Part shown: positions 50,603 to 59,176 of the stretch, piece after piece
Position numbering within the stretch: the stretch's first letter is position 1
How the letters are laid out: every line of letters starts with the position of its first letter
Assembly: GCF_021021475.1 (NCBI RefSeq)
Contig: NZ_JAINWL010000003.1
Coordinates: forward strand, 124,001 to 188,000
From: Citromicrobium bathyomarinum
GTDB lineage: Bacteria; Pseudomonadota; Alphaproteobacteria; Sphingomonadales; Sphingomonadaceae
Length of the DNA: 64,000 nt
Direction: 5' to 3'
Notes under the pieces: generated by a model
What the model saw: only the letters and a program-made list of their open reading frames with translations
Databases searched by the model: none
Told to the model about the DNA's origin: nothing
Made by a program: the position numbers and the translations under genes

Positions 50603-52298
50603 CGCCCAAGCCCCCCCTGGCGATTACATCGAACGCGGTTGTCATCCGCGTTCCCGACCCGAATGCAGTTGTGCCATGATAAAGCGTGCTTGGGAACAGG
50701 GCGAGATGGCCTTCTTTGGGGGCGATCCGATGCAGCGGTGGCAGGTCGAGCCGCAGGTCGGGAGCAGGGCGACCCAGTTCGAGCGTGCCCTGCGAGCCGT
50801 CCTCATCCGGCGGCGGCAGCATCAGATACAGCGCCGACGAGAGGATGCCCTGCGGGTGGATATGCGGCGCATGGTGATCGCCGCCCGACCTCAATCTGAC
50901 CGACCAAGAACCGTTCAACCGCCATTCGCCAGAGCAATGGCGCAGCAGCGGATGGCTGGCATCGCGCTCAGGCAGGCTTTCGCGATAGGTACCCACGGTG
51001 GACAGGATCGCGCGCTTCAGATCGGCGAGGGCGGGTTCGGTCCGGTCGAACAGAATGCCCCGCGTCTGCGTGCCCCCGCGCAGCGACTGGCCGAGCGGGA
51101 AGGCCGAGCTATCGTGCAGCCGGCCGAGCAGTGCGATCGCGGGGGGCATGACCGCGTCGCCGTCGGCGAGGGGCAGCAACTGGACCAGTCCCTCCTGCTC
51201 GTGCAGCCAGGCGGCCTTTTCCGGATCAGTCACGCGCCACAGCAGGCCGGTCAGCGCCCATGCGCTGACGTCGAAAGGCGCAAATTCGCGCGCGCGGGCC
51301 AGCGCCGCCTCTGCGCCGGCCCAATCCGCCCTTCGCAGCGCGTGCCGCGCTTCATGCAGGGCGCGGTCTAGATTGTCCGTCGAGAGTGCCGCAGTCGCCC
51401 GCTCGGCCCGCTCGTCATCGCCCACCGCGCTCGCGTAAACCGCTTCGAGCAGCGCGAACTGCTCGATCCCGGGAAAGGCTGCGCGTGCCGCCGTCGCCCG
51501 CTCTCTGGCGGCGAGCGGCGCGCCCGCTGCGCCCAGCGCGGCGATATGCGCGATTGCGATATTGGGGTCGCCGGGCGCCTTGCGTGCCGCGTCCTCGAAA
51601 TGGCTGGCAAAATCGCTCTCGCCCGCGCCGAGGCGCAGCTGCGCCAGAAAATCGAGCCCAGGCTGCCATGACGGCGCCTGATCAGCGATCTGCTGCGCCA
51701 GCGCGCGCGCCTCCGCCGTGTGGCCGGTCGCGTCGAGCGCCTGCGCGCGGCTCAGCCACAGGTGCGGATCGCTTTGCTGGCTGCGCAGGGCGAGGTCGAT
51801 GCGCGCCAGTGCATCGCGCTCCGCCCGCTCCAGCGCGACCCGCGCGCGCCCCGCCAGCCCGCGCGGGTGATGGGCGTCGATCGTCAGGCACTGGTCGTAC
51901 CAACGCGCCGCCTGCGCCAGGTCGCCGGCCAGCCGCGCGGCATTGGCGCGGGTGGAGCAATAGCGGGCATCGCGGCGACCCGCGCTTTCGTGAGGGGCGA
52001 GCGCGGCAAGCGCGGCCTCGGGCGCATCGGCCTGGGTTTGCGCGATGGCCAGGTTGATCGCAAAGGGCAGGTGGCTTGGCGAGAGCCGGGCGGCAGCGGC
52101 GAAGCGCTCCGCCGCAAGCCCGTACTCGCCGCGCCGCATTGCGAAATTGCCCGCGCTGTCGTGCAGCGGCGCCTCGTTCGGGTGCTCGCCAAGGCCTTGC
52201 GTAATGATCCGCTCGGCCTCGTCCTTCGCGCCGCGCTGCTCCGCCGCAATCGCGCGCTGGTGCCACTCGCGCGGTGAGAGCGAAGGTGTGCCCGCCAT
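50571..52298 (-). CDS. TPR protein with C-terminal putative 2OG-Fe(II) oxygenase domain
   Basis: This 575-residue protein has TPR-like helical repeats through about 380 (ITQGLGEHPNEAPLHDSAGNF, EYGLAAERFAAAARLSPSHL, DLAQAARWYDQCLTIDAHHP). The C-terminal domain (about 420-560) is of the 2OG-FeII_Oxy_5 type: WSVRLRSGGDHHAPHIHPQG, then LYLMLPPP and LFPSTLYHGTTAF, with an RMTTAFDV arginine region. The HxH/H set may bind iron. These proteins recur in TonB receptor and halogenase clusters of sphingomonads. The start overlaps the next oxygenase by ATGA and the stop overlaps the methyltransferase. Confidence 0.8.
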   Translation of the reverse strand: MAGTPSLSPREWHQRAIAAEQRGAKDEAERIITQGLGEHPNEAPLHDSAGNFAMRRGEYGLAAERFAAAARLSPSHLPFAINLAIAQTQADAPEAALAALAPHESAGRRDARYCSTRANAARLAGDLAQAARWYDQCLTIDAHHPRGLAGRARVALERAERDALARIDLALRSQQSDPHLWLSRAQALDATGHTAEARALAQQIADQAPSWQPGLDFLAQLRLGAGESDFASHFEDAARKAPGDPNIAIAHIAALGAAGAPLAARERATAARAAFPGIEQFALLEAVYASAVGDDERAERATAALSTDNLDRALHEARHALRRADWAGAEAALARAREFAPFDVSAWALTGLLWRVTDPEKAAWLHEQEGLVQLLPLADGDAVMPPAIALLGRLHDSSAFPLGQSLRGGTQTRGILFDRTEPALADLKRAILSTVGTYRESLPERDASHPLLRHCSGEWRLNGSWSVRLRSGGDHHAPHIHPQGILSSALYLMLPPPDEDGSQGTLELGRPAPDLRLDLPPLHRIAPKEGHLALFPSTLYHGTTAFGSGTRMTTAFDVIARGGLGDGTDDGSRLE

Positions 52299-53044
52299 CA
52301 GCGGTCGCGGAACCAGCCGGTGATCGCCAGCCGCCCGGCGGGGGCGAAGGGGGGCACGAAGCTGACCAGATGGCTTTGCGGGACGGCGAACATGTTCAGT
52401 GCGTTGAAGCGCGGGCGAAAGCCTTCGATCACGTCGCCATCATCGTCGAGAAACAGCAGGTATCCGCCCCAGTCCGGGTGCCAGTCTTCGCGCGCGAAGT
52501 TGAGCACGTAGGCGACCTTCCAGCCTTCCGCGACATGGCTGTCGCTATGCCGCCCGAGGTAGTGCTGGGGCGCGAACATGGTCGCCTGCCCGTCGGCCTT
52601 GGCCAGCGTATCGAACCCGGTGATCTCGCGCACCAGCTCCATGAACGGGTCCGCGTTGATGTGTTCGAGCAGCAACTCGTGCGGGCCGCCCGGATTGAAG
52701 CCTTTCTGGAGCGCCTCGACCAGCGAGAACTGGGCATAGCGAAAGCCATAGTCGCCCCGTGCGGTCGCCTGCGCTGCCGCATTGGCCATTCTGTTGACCT
52801 GGTCCGCGCCCCCCGGGGCCATGATCTCCGCATTGGAAAAGCCGCGCGGCGGCGTGTCCGGGCTGTCGCCTGCGCGCACTGCCATGCCCCACGGCGTGCC
52901 CTTCATCAGGATGCTCTGGATCTCCTCCGCCGCTTCGCGCGTCAGCACGTCGCGCACCTGCACGCGGCCCGTCTGGGCAAAGCGTTTCGCCAGCGCGGCG
53001 CGGTCGAGGTCCGGGTTGATTTCGAAGAGTGTTCTGGTGGTCAT
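52298..53044 (-). CDS. 2OG-Fe(II) dioxygenase, prolyl-4-hydroxylase-like
   Basis: This 248-residue oxygenase has the double-stranded beta-helix core. The iron ligands are probably His and Asp in LGRHSDSHVAEGWKVAYVLNF and a distal His in VPQSHLVSF; Arg in GRLAITGWFRDR would bind 2-oxoglutarate. The N-terminal part (INPDLDRAALAKRFAQTGRVQV) matches the ofd1/P4H-type family. It hydroxylates a protein or peptide side chain, substrate unknown. The ATG at 53044 and a stop overlapping the TPR gene by ATGA make it the first gene of the operon. A longer open frame upstream is a shadow of the thiolase gene. Confidence 0.85.
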   Translation of the reverse strand: MTTRTLFEINPDLDRAALAKRFAQTGRVQVRDVLTREAAEEIQSILMKGTPWGMAVRAGDSPDTPPRGFSNAEIMAPGGADQVNRMANAAAQATARGDYGFRYAQFSLVEALQKGFNPGGPHELLLEHINADPFMELVREITGFDTLAKADGQATMFAPQHYLGRHSDSHVAEGWKVAYVLNFAREDWHPDWGGYLLFLDDDGDVIEGFRPRFNALNMFAVPQSHLVSFVPPFAPAGRLAITGWFRDR

Positions 53045-53167
53045 GACTGGGGGCAGGGCATAGGCCCATGCCCACCTGTGAGGCAAGCTAGGCGCGCGTA
53101 GCCATGCTTGACACCGCGCAGCCTGCCCGTCACTTCGGTTGCGAAACGAAACTTGGGAGAGTGACTT

Positions 53168-54340
53168 ATGGCGGATGCTTATATCGTCGATGCGGTGCGT
53201 ACCGCGGGTGGCAAGCGCGGCGGCAAGCTGGCGGATGTCCATCCGGTAGACCTTGCCGCGCAGACGCTGGATGCGCTGATCGAGCGTACGGGAATCGACC
53301 CCAAGGTGGTCGACGACGTGATCATGGGCTGCGTCAGCCAGGGCGGCCAGCAGGCGATGCAGGTCGGTCGCAACGCAGTGCTCGCGACCAAGCATCTGGG
53401 CGAGGGCACTCCGGCCGTTACGATCGACCGCCAGTGCGGCTCCAGCCAGCAGGCGATCCAGTTCGCCGCGCAGGCGGTGATGAGTGGGACGCAGGACGTT
53501 GTCATCGCCAGCGGCGTCGAAAGCATGACGCGGGTGCCGATGGGCTCGACCGCGATGTTCCACATGAAGGAAGGGCTGGGCAATTATAAGTCGCCCGGCC
53601 TGGAGAAGAAGTACCCCGGCATCCAGTGGAGCCAGTTCATGGGCGCCGAGATGGTCGCCGAAAAGCACGGCTTCTCCAAGGAAGAGATGGACCGCTTCGC
53701 GCTCGCCAGCCACGAGAAGGCGGCTGCGGCGACCAAGGCCGGCGCGTTCGACAAGGAAATCGTGCCGATCCCGATCGAGACGCCCGAAGGCTCCGAAATG
53801 CACACGGTGGACGAGGGCATCCGCTTCGACGCCACGCTGGAAGGGATCGCCGGGGTCAAGCTGCTGAGCCCCGACGGACGGATCACCGCTGCCTCCGCCA
53901 GCCAGATCTGCGACGGGTCGAGCGCGGCGCTGATCGTGTCCGAAGCAATGCTGAAGGAACACGGTCTGACGCCGCTGGCACGGATCGTCGATCTGACGGT
54001 GACCGCAGGCGACCCGGTCATCATGCTGGAAGAACCGCTGTTCGCGACCGACAAGGCGCTCAAGAAGGCGGGGCTCAGCATCAACGATATCGACCTTTAC
54101 GAGGTCAACGAAGCCTTCGCCCCGGTTCCGATGGCATGGCTCAAGCACACCGGTGCGGACCCGGACAAGCTCAACGTCAACGGCGGCGCGATTGCGCTGG
54201 GCCACCCGCTGGGTGCGAGCGGCACCAAGCTGATGGCCACGCTGATCCACGCGCTGCACGCGCGCGGCAAGAAGTACGGGCTGCAGACGATGTGCGAAGG
54301 CGGCGGCGTCGCCAACGTGACCATCGTCGAAGCGCTCTAA
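53168..54340 (+). CDS. Acetyl-CoA C-acyltransferase (thiolase)
   Basis: This 390-residue thiolase has the acyl-binding cysteine in TIDRQCGSSQQAIQF (about residue 93). The C-terminal catalytic pair is in NGGAIALGHPLGASGTKL (His near 347) and CEGGGVANVTIVEAL (Cys near 378). It catalyses thiolytic cleavage of 3-ketoacyl-CoA or the reverse condensation. Sequence alone does not separate beta-ketothiolase PhaA from degradative FadA types; the wording QVGRNAVLATKHLGEGTPA fits short-chain or degradative thiolases of alphaproteobacteria. It precedes an SDR dehydrogenase and a crotonase, making a likely acyl-CoA degradation operon. Confidence 0.9.
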   Translation: MADAYIVDAVRTAGGKRGGKLADVHPVDLAAQTLDALIERTGIDPKVVDDVIMGCVSQGGQQAMQVGRNAVLATKHLGEGTPAVTIDRQCGSSQQAIQFAAQAVMSGTQDVVIASGVESMTRVPMGSTAMFHMKEGLGNYKSPGLEKKYPGIQWSQFMGAEMVAEKHGFSKEEMDRFALASHEKAAAATKAGAFDKEIVPIPIETPEGSEMHTVDEGIRFDATLEGIAGVKLLSPDGRITAASASQICDGSSAALIVSEAMLKEHGLTPLARIVDLTVTAGDPVIMLEEPLFATDKALKKAGLSINDIDLYEVNEAFAPVPMAWLKHTGADPDKLNVNGGAIALGHPLGASGTKLMATLIHALHARGKKYGLQTMCEGGGVANVTIVEAL

Positions 54341-54364
54341 GACCCCCTAACCGGAGAGAGATTG

Positions 54365-55150
54365 ATGGAAATTTCCGCAAACACCCCTGCCGTCGTCACC
54401 GGTGGCGCATCCGGCCTCGGCCTCGCCACCGCGCGCGCCATCGCCGCCAAGGGCGCGAAGGTCGCGATCTTCGACATGAAGGAAGACGAAGGCCAGAAGG
54501 TCGCCGAAGAGCTCGGCGGCACCTTCTGCAAGGTCAACGTCACCAGCGAAGACGATGTCGCAGCTGCTTTCGCCAAGGCGCGTGAGGCACATGGGCAGGA
54601 GCGTATTCTGGTCAACTGCGCCGGCATCGGCAACGCGATCAAGACCGCCAGCCGCTCCAAGGAAGACGGCAGCATCAAGCATTTCCCGCTCGCCGCGTTC
54701 GACTTCGTGATCCAGGTCAATCTGGTCGGCACGTTCCGCTGCATCGCGCACTCGGCGGCCGGCATGCTGACGCTCGATCCGCTGAACGAGGATGGTGAGC
54801 GTGGCGCGATCGTTAACACTGCATCGGTTGCCGCCGAAGACGGCCAGATCGGCCAGGCGGCCTACTCGGCCTCCAAGGGCGGCGTCGTCGGCATGACCCT
54901 GCCGATCGCGCGCGACCTGATGGGCGAGGGCATCCGCGTGAACACGATCCTGCCCGGCATCTTCCACACCCCGCTGCTGATGGGCCTGCCGGAAAAGGCG
55001 ATCGAAGCGCTCAACGCCTCGGTCCCGTTCCCCAAGCGGCTCGGCAAGCCGGAAGAATACGCCAAGCTGGCGATGGTGATGCTGGAGAACACCTACTTCA
55101 ACGGCGAAGACGTGCGCCTCGACGGCGCGATCCGTATGGCGCCTCGCTAA
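54365..55150 (+). CDS. SDR-family 3-hydroxyacyl-CoA dehydrogenase type II-like
   Basis: This 261-residue classical short-chain dehydrogenase has the cofactor motif TGGASGLGLATA at about 14-25, NCAGIG near 90, and catalytic Ser/Tyr/Lys in NTASVAAEDGQIGQAAYSASKGG. FDMKEDEGQ shows NAD preference. It closely resembles human HSD17B10/HADH2 (IVNTASVAAxxGQxGQAAYSASK). It probably oxidises short or branched 3-hydroxyacyl-CoA. It begins 24 nt after thiolase and is followed by a large inverted repeat and the crotonase gene, consistent with a catabolic module. An in-frame TTG at 54362 was rejected for ATG 54365. Confidence 0.9.
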   Translation: MEISANTPAVVTGGASGLGLATARAIAAKGAKVAIFDMKEDEGQKVAEELGGTFCKVNVTSEDDVAAAFAKAREAHGQERILVNCAGIGNAIKTASRSKEDGSIKHFPLAAFDFVIQVNLVGTFRCIAHSAAGMLTLDPLNEDGERGAIVNTASVAAEDGQIGQAAYSASKGGVVGMTLPIARDLMGEGIRVNTILPGIFHTPLLMGLPEKAIEALNASVPFPKRLGKPEEYAKLAMVMLENTYFNGEDVRLDGAIRMAPR

Positions 55151-55155
55151 GCAAT

Positions 55156-55193
55156 ATCCTCCCCGTTTCTCCGTCAGGATGAATGGGGAGGAT
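55156..55193. other. Perfect inverted repeat after the SDR gene
   Basis: ATCCTCCCC at 55156-55164 pairs with GGGGAGGAT at 55185-55193, with a 20-nt loop, 5 nt after the SDR stop. No T-run follows, so it is not a standard terminator. It may be an attenuating or mRNA-stabilising hairpin. Confidence 0.4.
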
Positions 55194-55303
55194 CTGGCAC
55201 CCGTCTGCGGCCTTTCCTACCGGGCGGCGCCTGCTCTATCGCATGGGCATGTCGCGCGCCGCTGCCCCCTCTTCAGACGATCAATCGGGCACTGGACGGC
55301 ACC

Positions 55304-55345
55304 GGCCTGTTTTCTACCCCAGGACTGTGTGTCAGGTGTGTCAGG
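55304..55345 (+). repeat. 42-bp leader element, copy 3 (upstream of crotonase)
   Basis: This reads GGCCTGTTTTC, then CCCCAGGACTG, then TGTGTCAGG twice, ending 12 nt before the crotonase ATG. The last 24 bases match copies 1 and 2 except for one base before GGACTG. Here the conserved frame LFSTPGLCVRCVR has no ATG/GTG/TTG start after the SDR stop, and reads on in frame (EETR) into the crotonase itself without a stop. This differs from the ATGA arrangement of the other copies. Confidence 0.75.
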
Positions 55346-55357
55346 GAGGAGACCCGA

Positions 55358-56245
55358 ATGCCCGACTTCACCCAGATCAAGCTCGACATCGACGGCCCGA
55401 TTGCGACGATCACGCTCCATCGGCCCGAGAAGATGAATGCCTTCACGCACCAGATGCGTGACGAGATCATCGAGGCCATCGATATCACCGACGCGGACGA
55501 CGCAGTGCGCGCAGTGATCGTCACGGGCGATGGGGAGCGCGCCTTTTGCGCCGGGGCCGACCTGACGCCGCCGAAGAACCCGGATGGCACCGACAAGCAC
55601 GTGTTCTCCGACCCCACGACGGTCGACGACCTGTCCGACCCGATCGTGCGAGATGGCGGCGGGCAGCTCGTGCTGCGGCTGTTCAATTCGGAAAAGCCGC
55701 TGATCGGCGCGTGCAATGGCGTGGCGGTGGGCGTGGGTGCGACGATGCAGTTGCCCTTCGACATGCGGCTGTGTTCGGACAACGCACGCTTCGGCTTCGT
55801 CTTTGCCAAGCGCGGGATCACGCCGGAGGCCTGCTCCAGCTGGTTCCTTCCGCGTCTTGTCGGCATGTCGACCGCGCTCGAATGGTGCATGACGGGCCGC
55901 ATCTTCGACGCGCAGGAAGCGCTCAATGCGGGGCTGGTCCGGTCGGTCCATCCGCAGGGCGAGCTGATGGATGCCGCGCGCGCACTGGCGACCGAGATTG
56001 CCGAGAACGCCTCACCCATCTCGGTCGCGATGACCCGTGCGATGCTGTGGCGCCTCTCGGCGGAGGATCACCCGATGAAGGCGCACCGGATCGACAGCCG
56101 CTCGATCTACCGTCTCTCTCGCGGGGCCGACGCGAAGGAAGGCATTGCCAGCTTCCTCGAAAAGCGCCCGCCCGACTTCACCGGCAAGGTCAGCACCGAC
56201 ATGCCCGATTTCTATCCCTGGTGGCAGGAGCCCGAATATAAATGA
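55358..56245 (+). CDS. Enoyl-CoA hydratase/isomerase family protein
   Basis: This 295-residue crotonase has the oxyanion-hole segments AFCAGADLTPPKNPDG (about 63-78) and CNGVAVGVGATMQLPFDMRL (about 120-139), followed by the helical C-terminus. A conserved catalytic Glu in the second position is not certain in RGITPEACSSWFLPRLVG. It most likely hydrates enoyl-CoA or is a related isomerase. ATG 55358 has GAGGAG upstream. The stop overlaps MTA phosphorylase as ATGA. The repeated 42-bp element directly precedes its ribosome site. Confidence 0.9.
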   Translation: MPDFTQIKLDIDGPIATITLHRPEKMNAFTHQMRDEIIEAIDITDADDAVRAVIVTGDGERAFCAGADLTPPKNPDGTDKHVFSDPTTVDDLSDPIVRDGGGQLVLRLFNSEKPLIGACNGVAVGVGATMQLPFDMRLCSDNARFGFVFAKRGITPEACSSWFLPRLVGMSTALEWCMTGRIFDAQEALNAGLVRSVHPQGELMDAARALATEIAENASPISVAMTRAMLWRLSAEDHPMKAHRIDSRSIYRLSRGADAKEGIASFLEKRPPDFTGKVSTDMPDFYPWWQEPEYK

Positions 56246-57114
56246 GTGAAGCTTGGCATATCGGAGTCCTCGGCGGCTCGGGCCTCTACGAAGGGATCGA
56301 GCTGGAGAACCAGCAGCAGATCGACGTCTCCTCGCCCTTTGGCGAACCTTCCGGGCCGGTGACCACCGGCACGGTCGGCCACGTGCGGCTGACCTTCATG
56401 GCGCGGCACGGGGTGGGGCACGCGAAGTCGCCCGACACGGTCAACTATCGCGCGAATATCGACGTGATGAAGCGCTGCGGCGTGACCGACCTGATCGCGA
56501 TCAGCGCAATCGGCTCTCTGCGTGAGGAAATGGCACCGACGCACTTCGTGGGCGTCGACCAGTTCATCGACCGCACCAGCGGTCGCGCGAGCAGCTTCTT
56601 CGGGGAAGGGCTGGTGGCCCACGTCTCCTTGGCCGATCCGGTCTGCCCGCGGCTCGCCGCGCTGGTCGCCAATGCGGCGGAGTCCAGCGGATCGACCGTA
56701 CATCGCGGCGGGACCTACGTGGCGATGGAAGGCCCGCAATTCTCCACCCGCGCCGAAAGCCGGATGTATCGCGGCTGGGGCGGGGACGTGATCGGGATGA
56801 CCGGAATGCCCGAAGCGCGGCTCGCCCGCGAGGCGGAGCTGCCCTACGCGCTGATCGGCATGGTCACCGACTATGACAGTTGGCGCGATGAGGAGGCCGG
56901 GGTCGAGGCGTTCGATATCCTGTCGGTGCTCAAGGGAAATGCCGACCGCGCGCGCGCGATGCTCGACGAACTCGTTGCGACTCTGCCCGATACCCGCGCT
57001 CCAAGCCCGGTCGACACCGCGCTCGAACACGCGATCATCACCGCACCCGAAATGCGCGACAAAACGCTGATGGCAAAGCTGGACGCGATTGCCGGGCGGG
57101 TGCTCGGCGAATAG
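56242..57114 (+). CDS. mtnP: S-methyl-5'-thioadenosine phosphorylase
   Basis: This 290-residue purine nucleoside phosphorylase-family enzyme degrades MTA to adenine and 5-methylthioribose-1-phosphate in methionine salvage. Signatures are GVLGGSGLYEG near 9-17, TFMARHGVGHAKSPDTVNYRANI near 53-75, EGPQFSTRAESRMYR, and MTGMPEARLAREAELPYALIGMVTDYDSW. RHG and EGPQFSTRAES are typical of MTAP rather than plain PNP. Start overlaps the crotonase stop as ATGA, and the gene converges on tadC with 3 nt between stops. No other methionine-salvage gene is visible. Confidence 0.93.
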   Translation: MSEAWHIGVLGGSGLYEGIELENQQQIDVSSPFGEPSGPVTTGTVGHVRLTFMARHGVGHAKSPDTVNYRANIDVMKRCGVTDLIAISAIGSLREEMAPTHFVGVDQFIDRTSGRASSFFGEGLVAHVSLADPVCPRLAALVANAAESSGSTVHRGGTYVAMEGPQFSTRAESRMYRGWGGDVIGMTGMPEARLAREAELPYALIGMVTDYDSWRDEEAGVEAFDILSVLKGNADRARAMLDELVATLPDTRAPSPVDTALEHAIITAPEMRDKTLMAKLDAIAGRVLGE

Positions 57115-57117
57115 CGG

Positions 57118-58146
57118 CTACCCGCTGAACGCGTCGGCGATCGAGCAGCCTGCCGGGCCGAGAATGACGATGAACAGCGTCGGCAGGATGAAAAGGATCA
57201 GCGGCACGGTCATGATCGCGGGCAGGCGCGCGGCCTTCTCCTCGGCGCGCATCATCCGCTCGTTGCGGAATTCGGCCGAGAGGACGCGCAGCGCCGATGC
57301 CAGCGGGGTGCCGTAACGCTCGGTCTGGATCATGGTGGTGACCACGCCCTGCACCGCTTCCAGATCGACCCGGTAGGCGAGGTTGTCGAACGCCATCTTG
57401 CGGTTGTTGAGGAAGGAGAGTTCGATCGAGGTCAGGAGGAATTCGTCGCCCAGTTCGGGATAGGCGCGGCCCAGTTCCTTCGCCACGCGGGTGAAGGCGG
57501 AATCGATCGTCAGACCGGCCTCGGCGCAGATCACCAGCAGGTCGAGCGCGTCGGGCAGGCCCTTGCGGATCGCGTCGGTGCGCTTCTTGGCCTTGTTCGC
57601 GATGTAGAGTTCGGGCCCCTTGTAACCGATGAACACCGCGATCGAGAGCGCACCGAGCCGCTTGAAGCTGCCCCAGTCGGCGAACATGTCGGAGACGTAG
57701 AAGAGGTAGAATGCAATCAGGCCGAGCACGATCGGCAGCACCGCACGCGCGCCGATCACGTAGACCGCGTATTCCTTGTTGCGGATCCCTGCATGGGCGA
57801 GCTTTTGCTGCACCACCTCCAGCTGGCTCTGCTGCAGGACCTTGAAGTTGGCCAGCGTATCCTTGACCTTGTCGGTCTTCTGGGTCCGCCGGACCAGGCT
57901 TTTGCGCTTGCGCGCGGTTTCCCGCACGATCCCTGCCTTTAGCTCGTCGCGCCGCTCGTTGAGCGCCTTGATCCGCTTGGCCATCGGGTCGCGCACGGTC
58001 ACGGCGGCGTAGATCGCCAGCATGACCGCCATTGCTGCGATTCCGGCGAGCACGGTGGCGACCGCGATCACGTCCACACCCATCAGGGTCGGGTTTGCGG
58101 GCGCACCGAACAGGAAGCCGGCAGAAAGGGAAATTGCGCCGTTCAT
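57118..58146 (-). CDS. tadC: Tad pilus inner-membrane platform protein TadC
   Basis: This 342-residue type II secretion system F-family protein forms, with TadB, the membrane platform of the Flp/Tad pilus. A first helix near 25-48 (VIAVATVLAGIAAMAVMLAIY) precedes a coiled-coil region. The T2SF core is visible in LPDALDLLVICAEAGLTIDSAF and the ALRVLSAEFRNERMMRAEEKA region, with C-terminal helices. ATG 58146 overlaps the tadB stop as ATGA. It is the last gene of the pilus operon; TadD and other late components are not in the window. Confidence 0.92.
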   Translation of the reverse strand: MNGAISLSAGFLFGAPANPTLMGVDVIAVATVLAGIAAMAVMLAIYAAVTVRDPMAKRIKALNERRDELKAGIVRETARKRKSLVRRTQKTDKVKDTLANFKVLQQSQLEVVQQKLAHAGIRNKEYAVYVIGARAVLPIVLGLIAFYLFYVSDMFADWGSFKRLGALSIAVFIGYKGPELYIANKAKKRTDAIRKGLPDALDLLVICAEAGLTIDSAFTRVAKELGRAYPELGDEFLLTSIELSFLNNRKMAFDNLAYRVDLEAVQGVVTTMIQTERYGTPLASALRVLSAEFRNERMMRAEEKAARLPAIMTVPLILFILPTLFIVILGPAGCSIADAFSG

Positions 58147-59117
58147 CAGATCTCGAAGCTCACCATCTTGGACATGATGAAGACGCCTAGGCTCATCCAG
58201 ACCAGCCCCCCGATACCGGCGATCATCAGCCGTTCGTCGATAAAGAACGCGCCGAGATAGGAGGGATTGACCCACCAGATCATCGCGAACACCAGGAATG
58301 GGAGAGAGCCGACGATGTAGGCCGATGCCTTGGATTCAGAGCTCATCGCCTTGATCTTCAGCTTCATCTGCGCGCGCTTGCGCAGCACGTCGGAGAGGTT
58401 GGAGAGCGTTTCGGCAAGGTTGCCGCCGGTCTCCCGCTGGATCGCAAGAGCGATGACGAAGAAGTTGAATTCCGCGATGCCCAGCCGGTCGGCGCTTTCC
58501 TGCATCGCTTCTTCCATCGAACGGCCGATCTTGATCCGCTCGATAATGCCCTTGAACTCGATCCCGACCGGGCCGGGGATTTCCTGCGCGACCACCGCCA
58601 GCGTCTCCGTAACCGGCAGGCCCGACCGCAGGCCGCGAACCAGCAGGTCGATCGCATCGGGGAAACGTGCATTGAACTGGGCAGTACGCCGTTTCATGAA
58701 GAAGCCGACCGCCATGTGCGGCACGCCTGCGCCGATCAGCAGCCCGGCAATGGCGGAGAGCAGCGGCACGCCAGTCTGAGCGTAGACGATCAGGCCGATC
58801 ATCACCGCCAGGCCGATGCTGGCGTAGACATATTGCTTGACGGTCCAGCCCATGCCGGTGGCCTGCAGGCGCAGCGCGAGCGCCTGCGAGCGTGAGCCGT
58901 TGCCTGCTGCCTTCTGAATCTTCGGTTTGCGCGCGGCCAGCGCCTTCTTCATCTGGCTTTCGACGCGCGCATTGGCATCGTCGGTGTGGCGCGTGCGCAC
59001 ACCGCTGAGCCGACGCTGCAACTGCTTGCGGGTCGACGGACCGGCCAGCGCGGCGGCCACCAGGCCGATCGCGGCCAGAAAGCCCAGCGACAGAATGAAG
59101 AGCTGGATGACGTCCAT
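58146..59117 (-). CDS. tadB: Tad pilus inner-membrane platform protein TadB
   Basis: This 323-residue T2SF-domain protein has an N-terminal helix (LFILSLGFLAAIGLVAAALAG) and a basic cytoplasmic region ([20 protein letters not shown]). The T2SF domain is near 135-270: FPDAIDLLVRGLRSGLPVTETLAVV, GRSMEEAMQESADRLGIAEFNFFVIALAIQRETGGNLAETL. It works with TadC and the ATPase CpaF/TadA. In other loci cpaF lies directly upstream, but here cpaE is 59 nt upstream and no ATPase gene intervenes. Confidence 0.92.
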   Translation of the reverse strand: MDVIQLFILSLGFLAAIGLVAAALAGPSTRKQLQRRLSGVRTRHTDDANARVESQMKKALAARKPKIQKAAGNGSRSQALALRLQATGMGWTVKQYVYASIGLAVMIGLIVYAQTGVPLLSAIAGLLIGAGVPHMAVGFFMKRRTAQFNARFPDAIDLLVRGLRSGLPVTETLAVVAQEIPGPVGIEFKGIIERIKIGRSMEEAMQESADRLGIAEFNFFVIALAIQRETGGNLAETLSNLSDVLRKRAQMKLKIKAMSSESKASAYIVGSLPFLVFAMIWWVNPSYLGAFFIDERLMIAGIGGLVWMSLGVFIMSKMVSFEI

Positions 59118-59176
59118 GATGGCTTGCGTTCGTACGCGCGCGGGGCGTTACGCGACCTTTGCGGGCGCGCGTGCCC

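Noticed and set aside
53108-53130. TTGACA promoter for the thiolase gene
   Set aside because: The -35 match is perfect, but no acceptable -10 lies 16-18 nt downstream.
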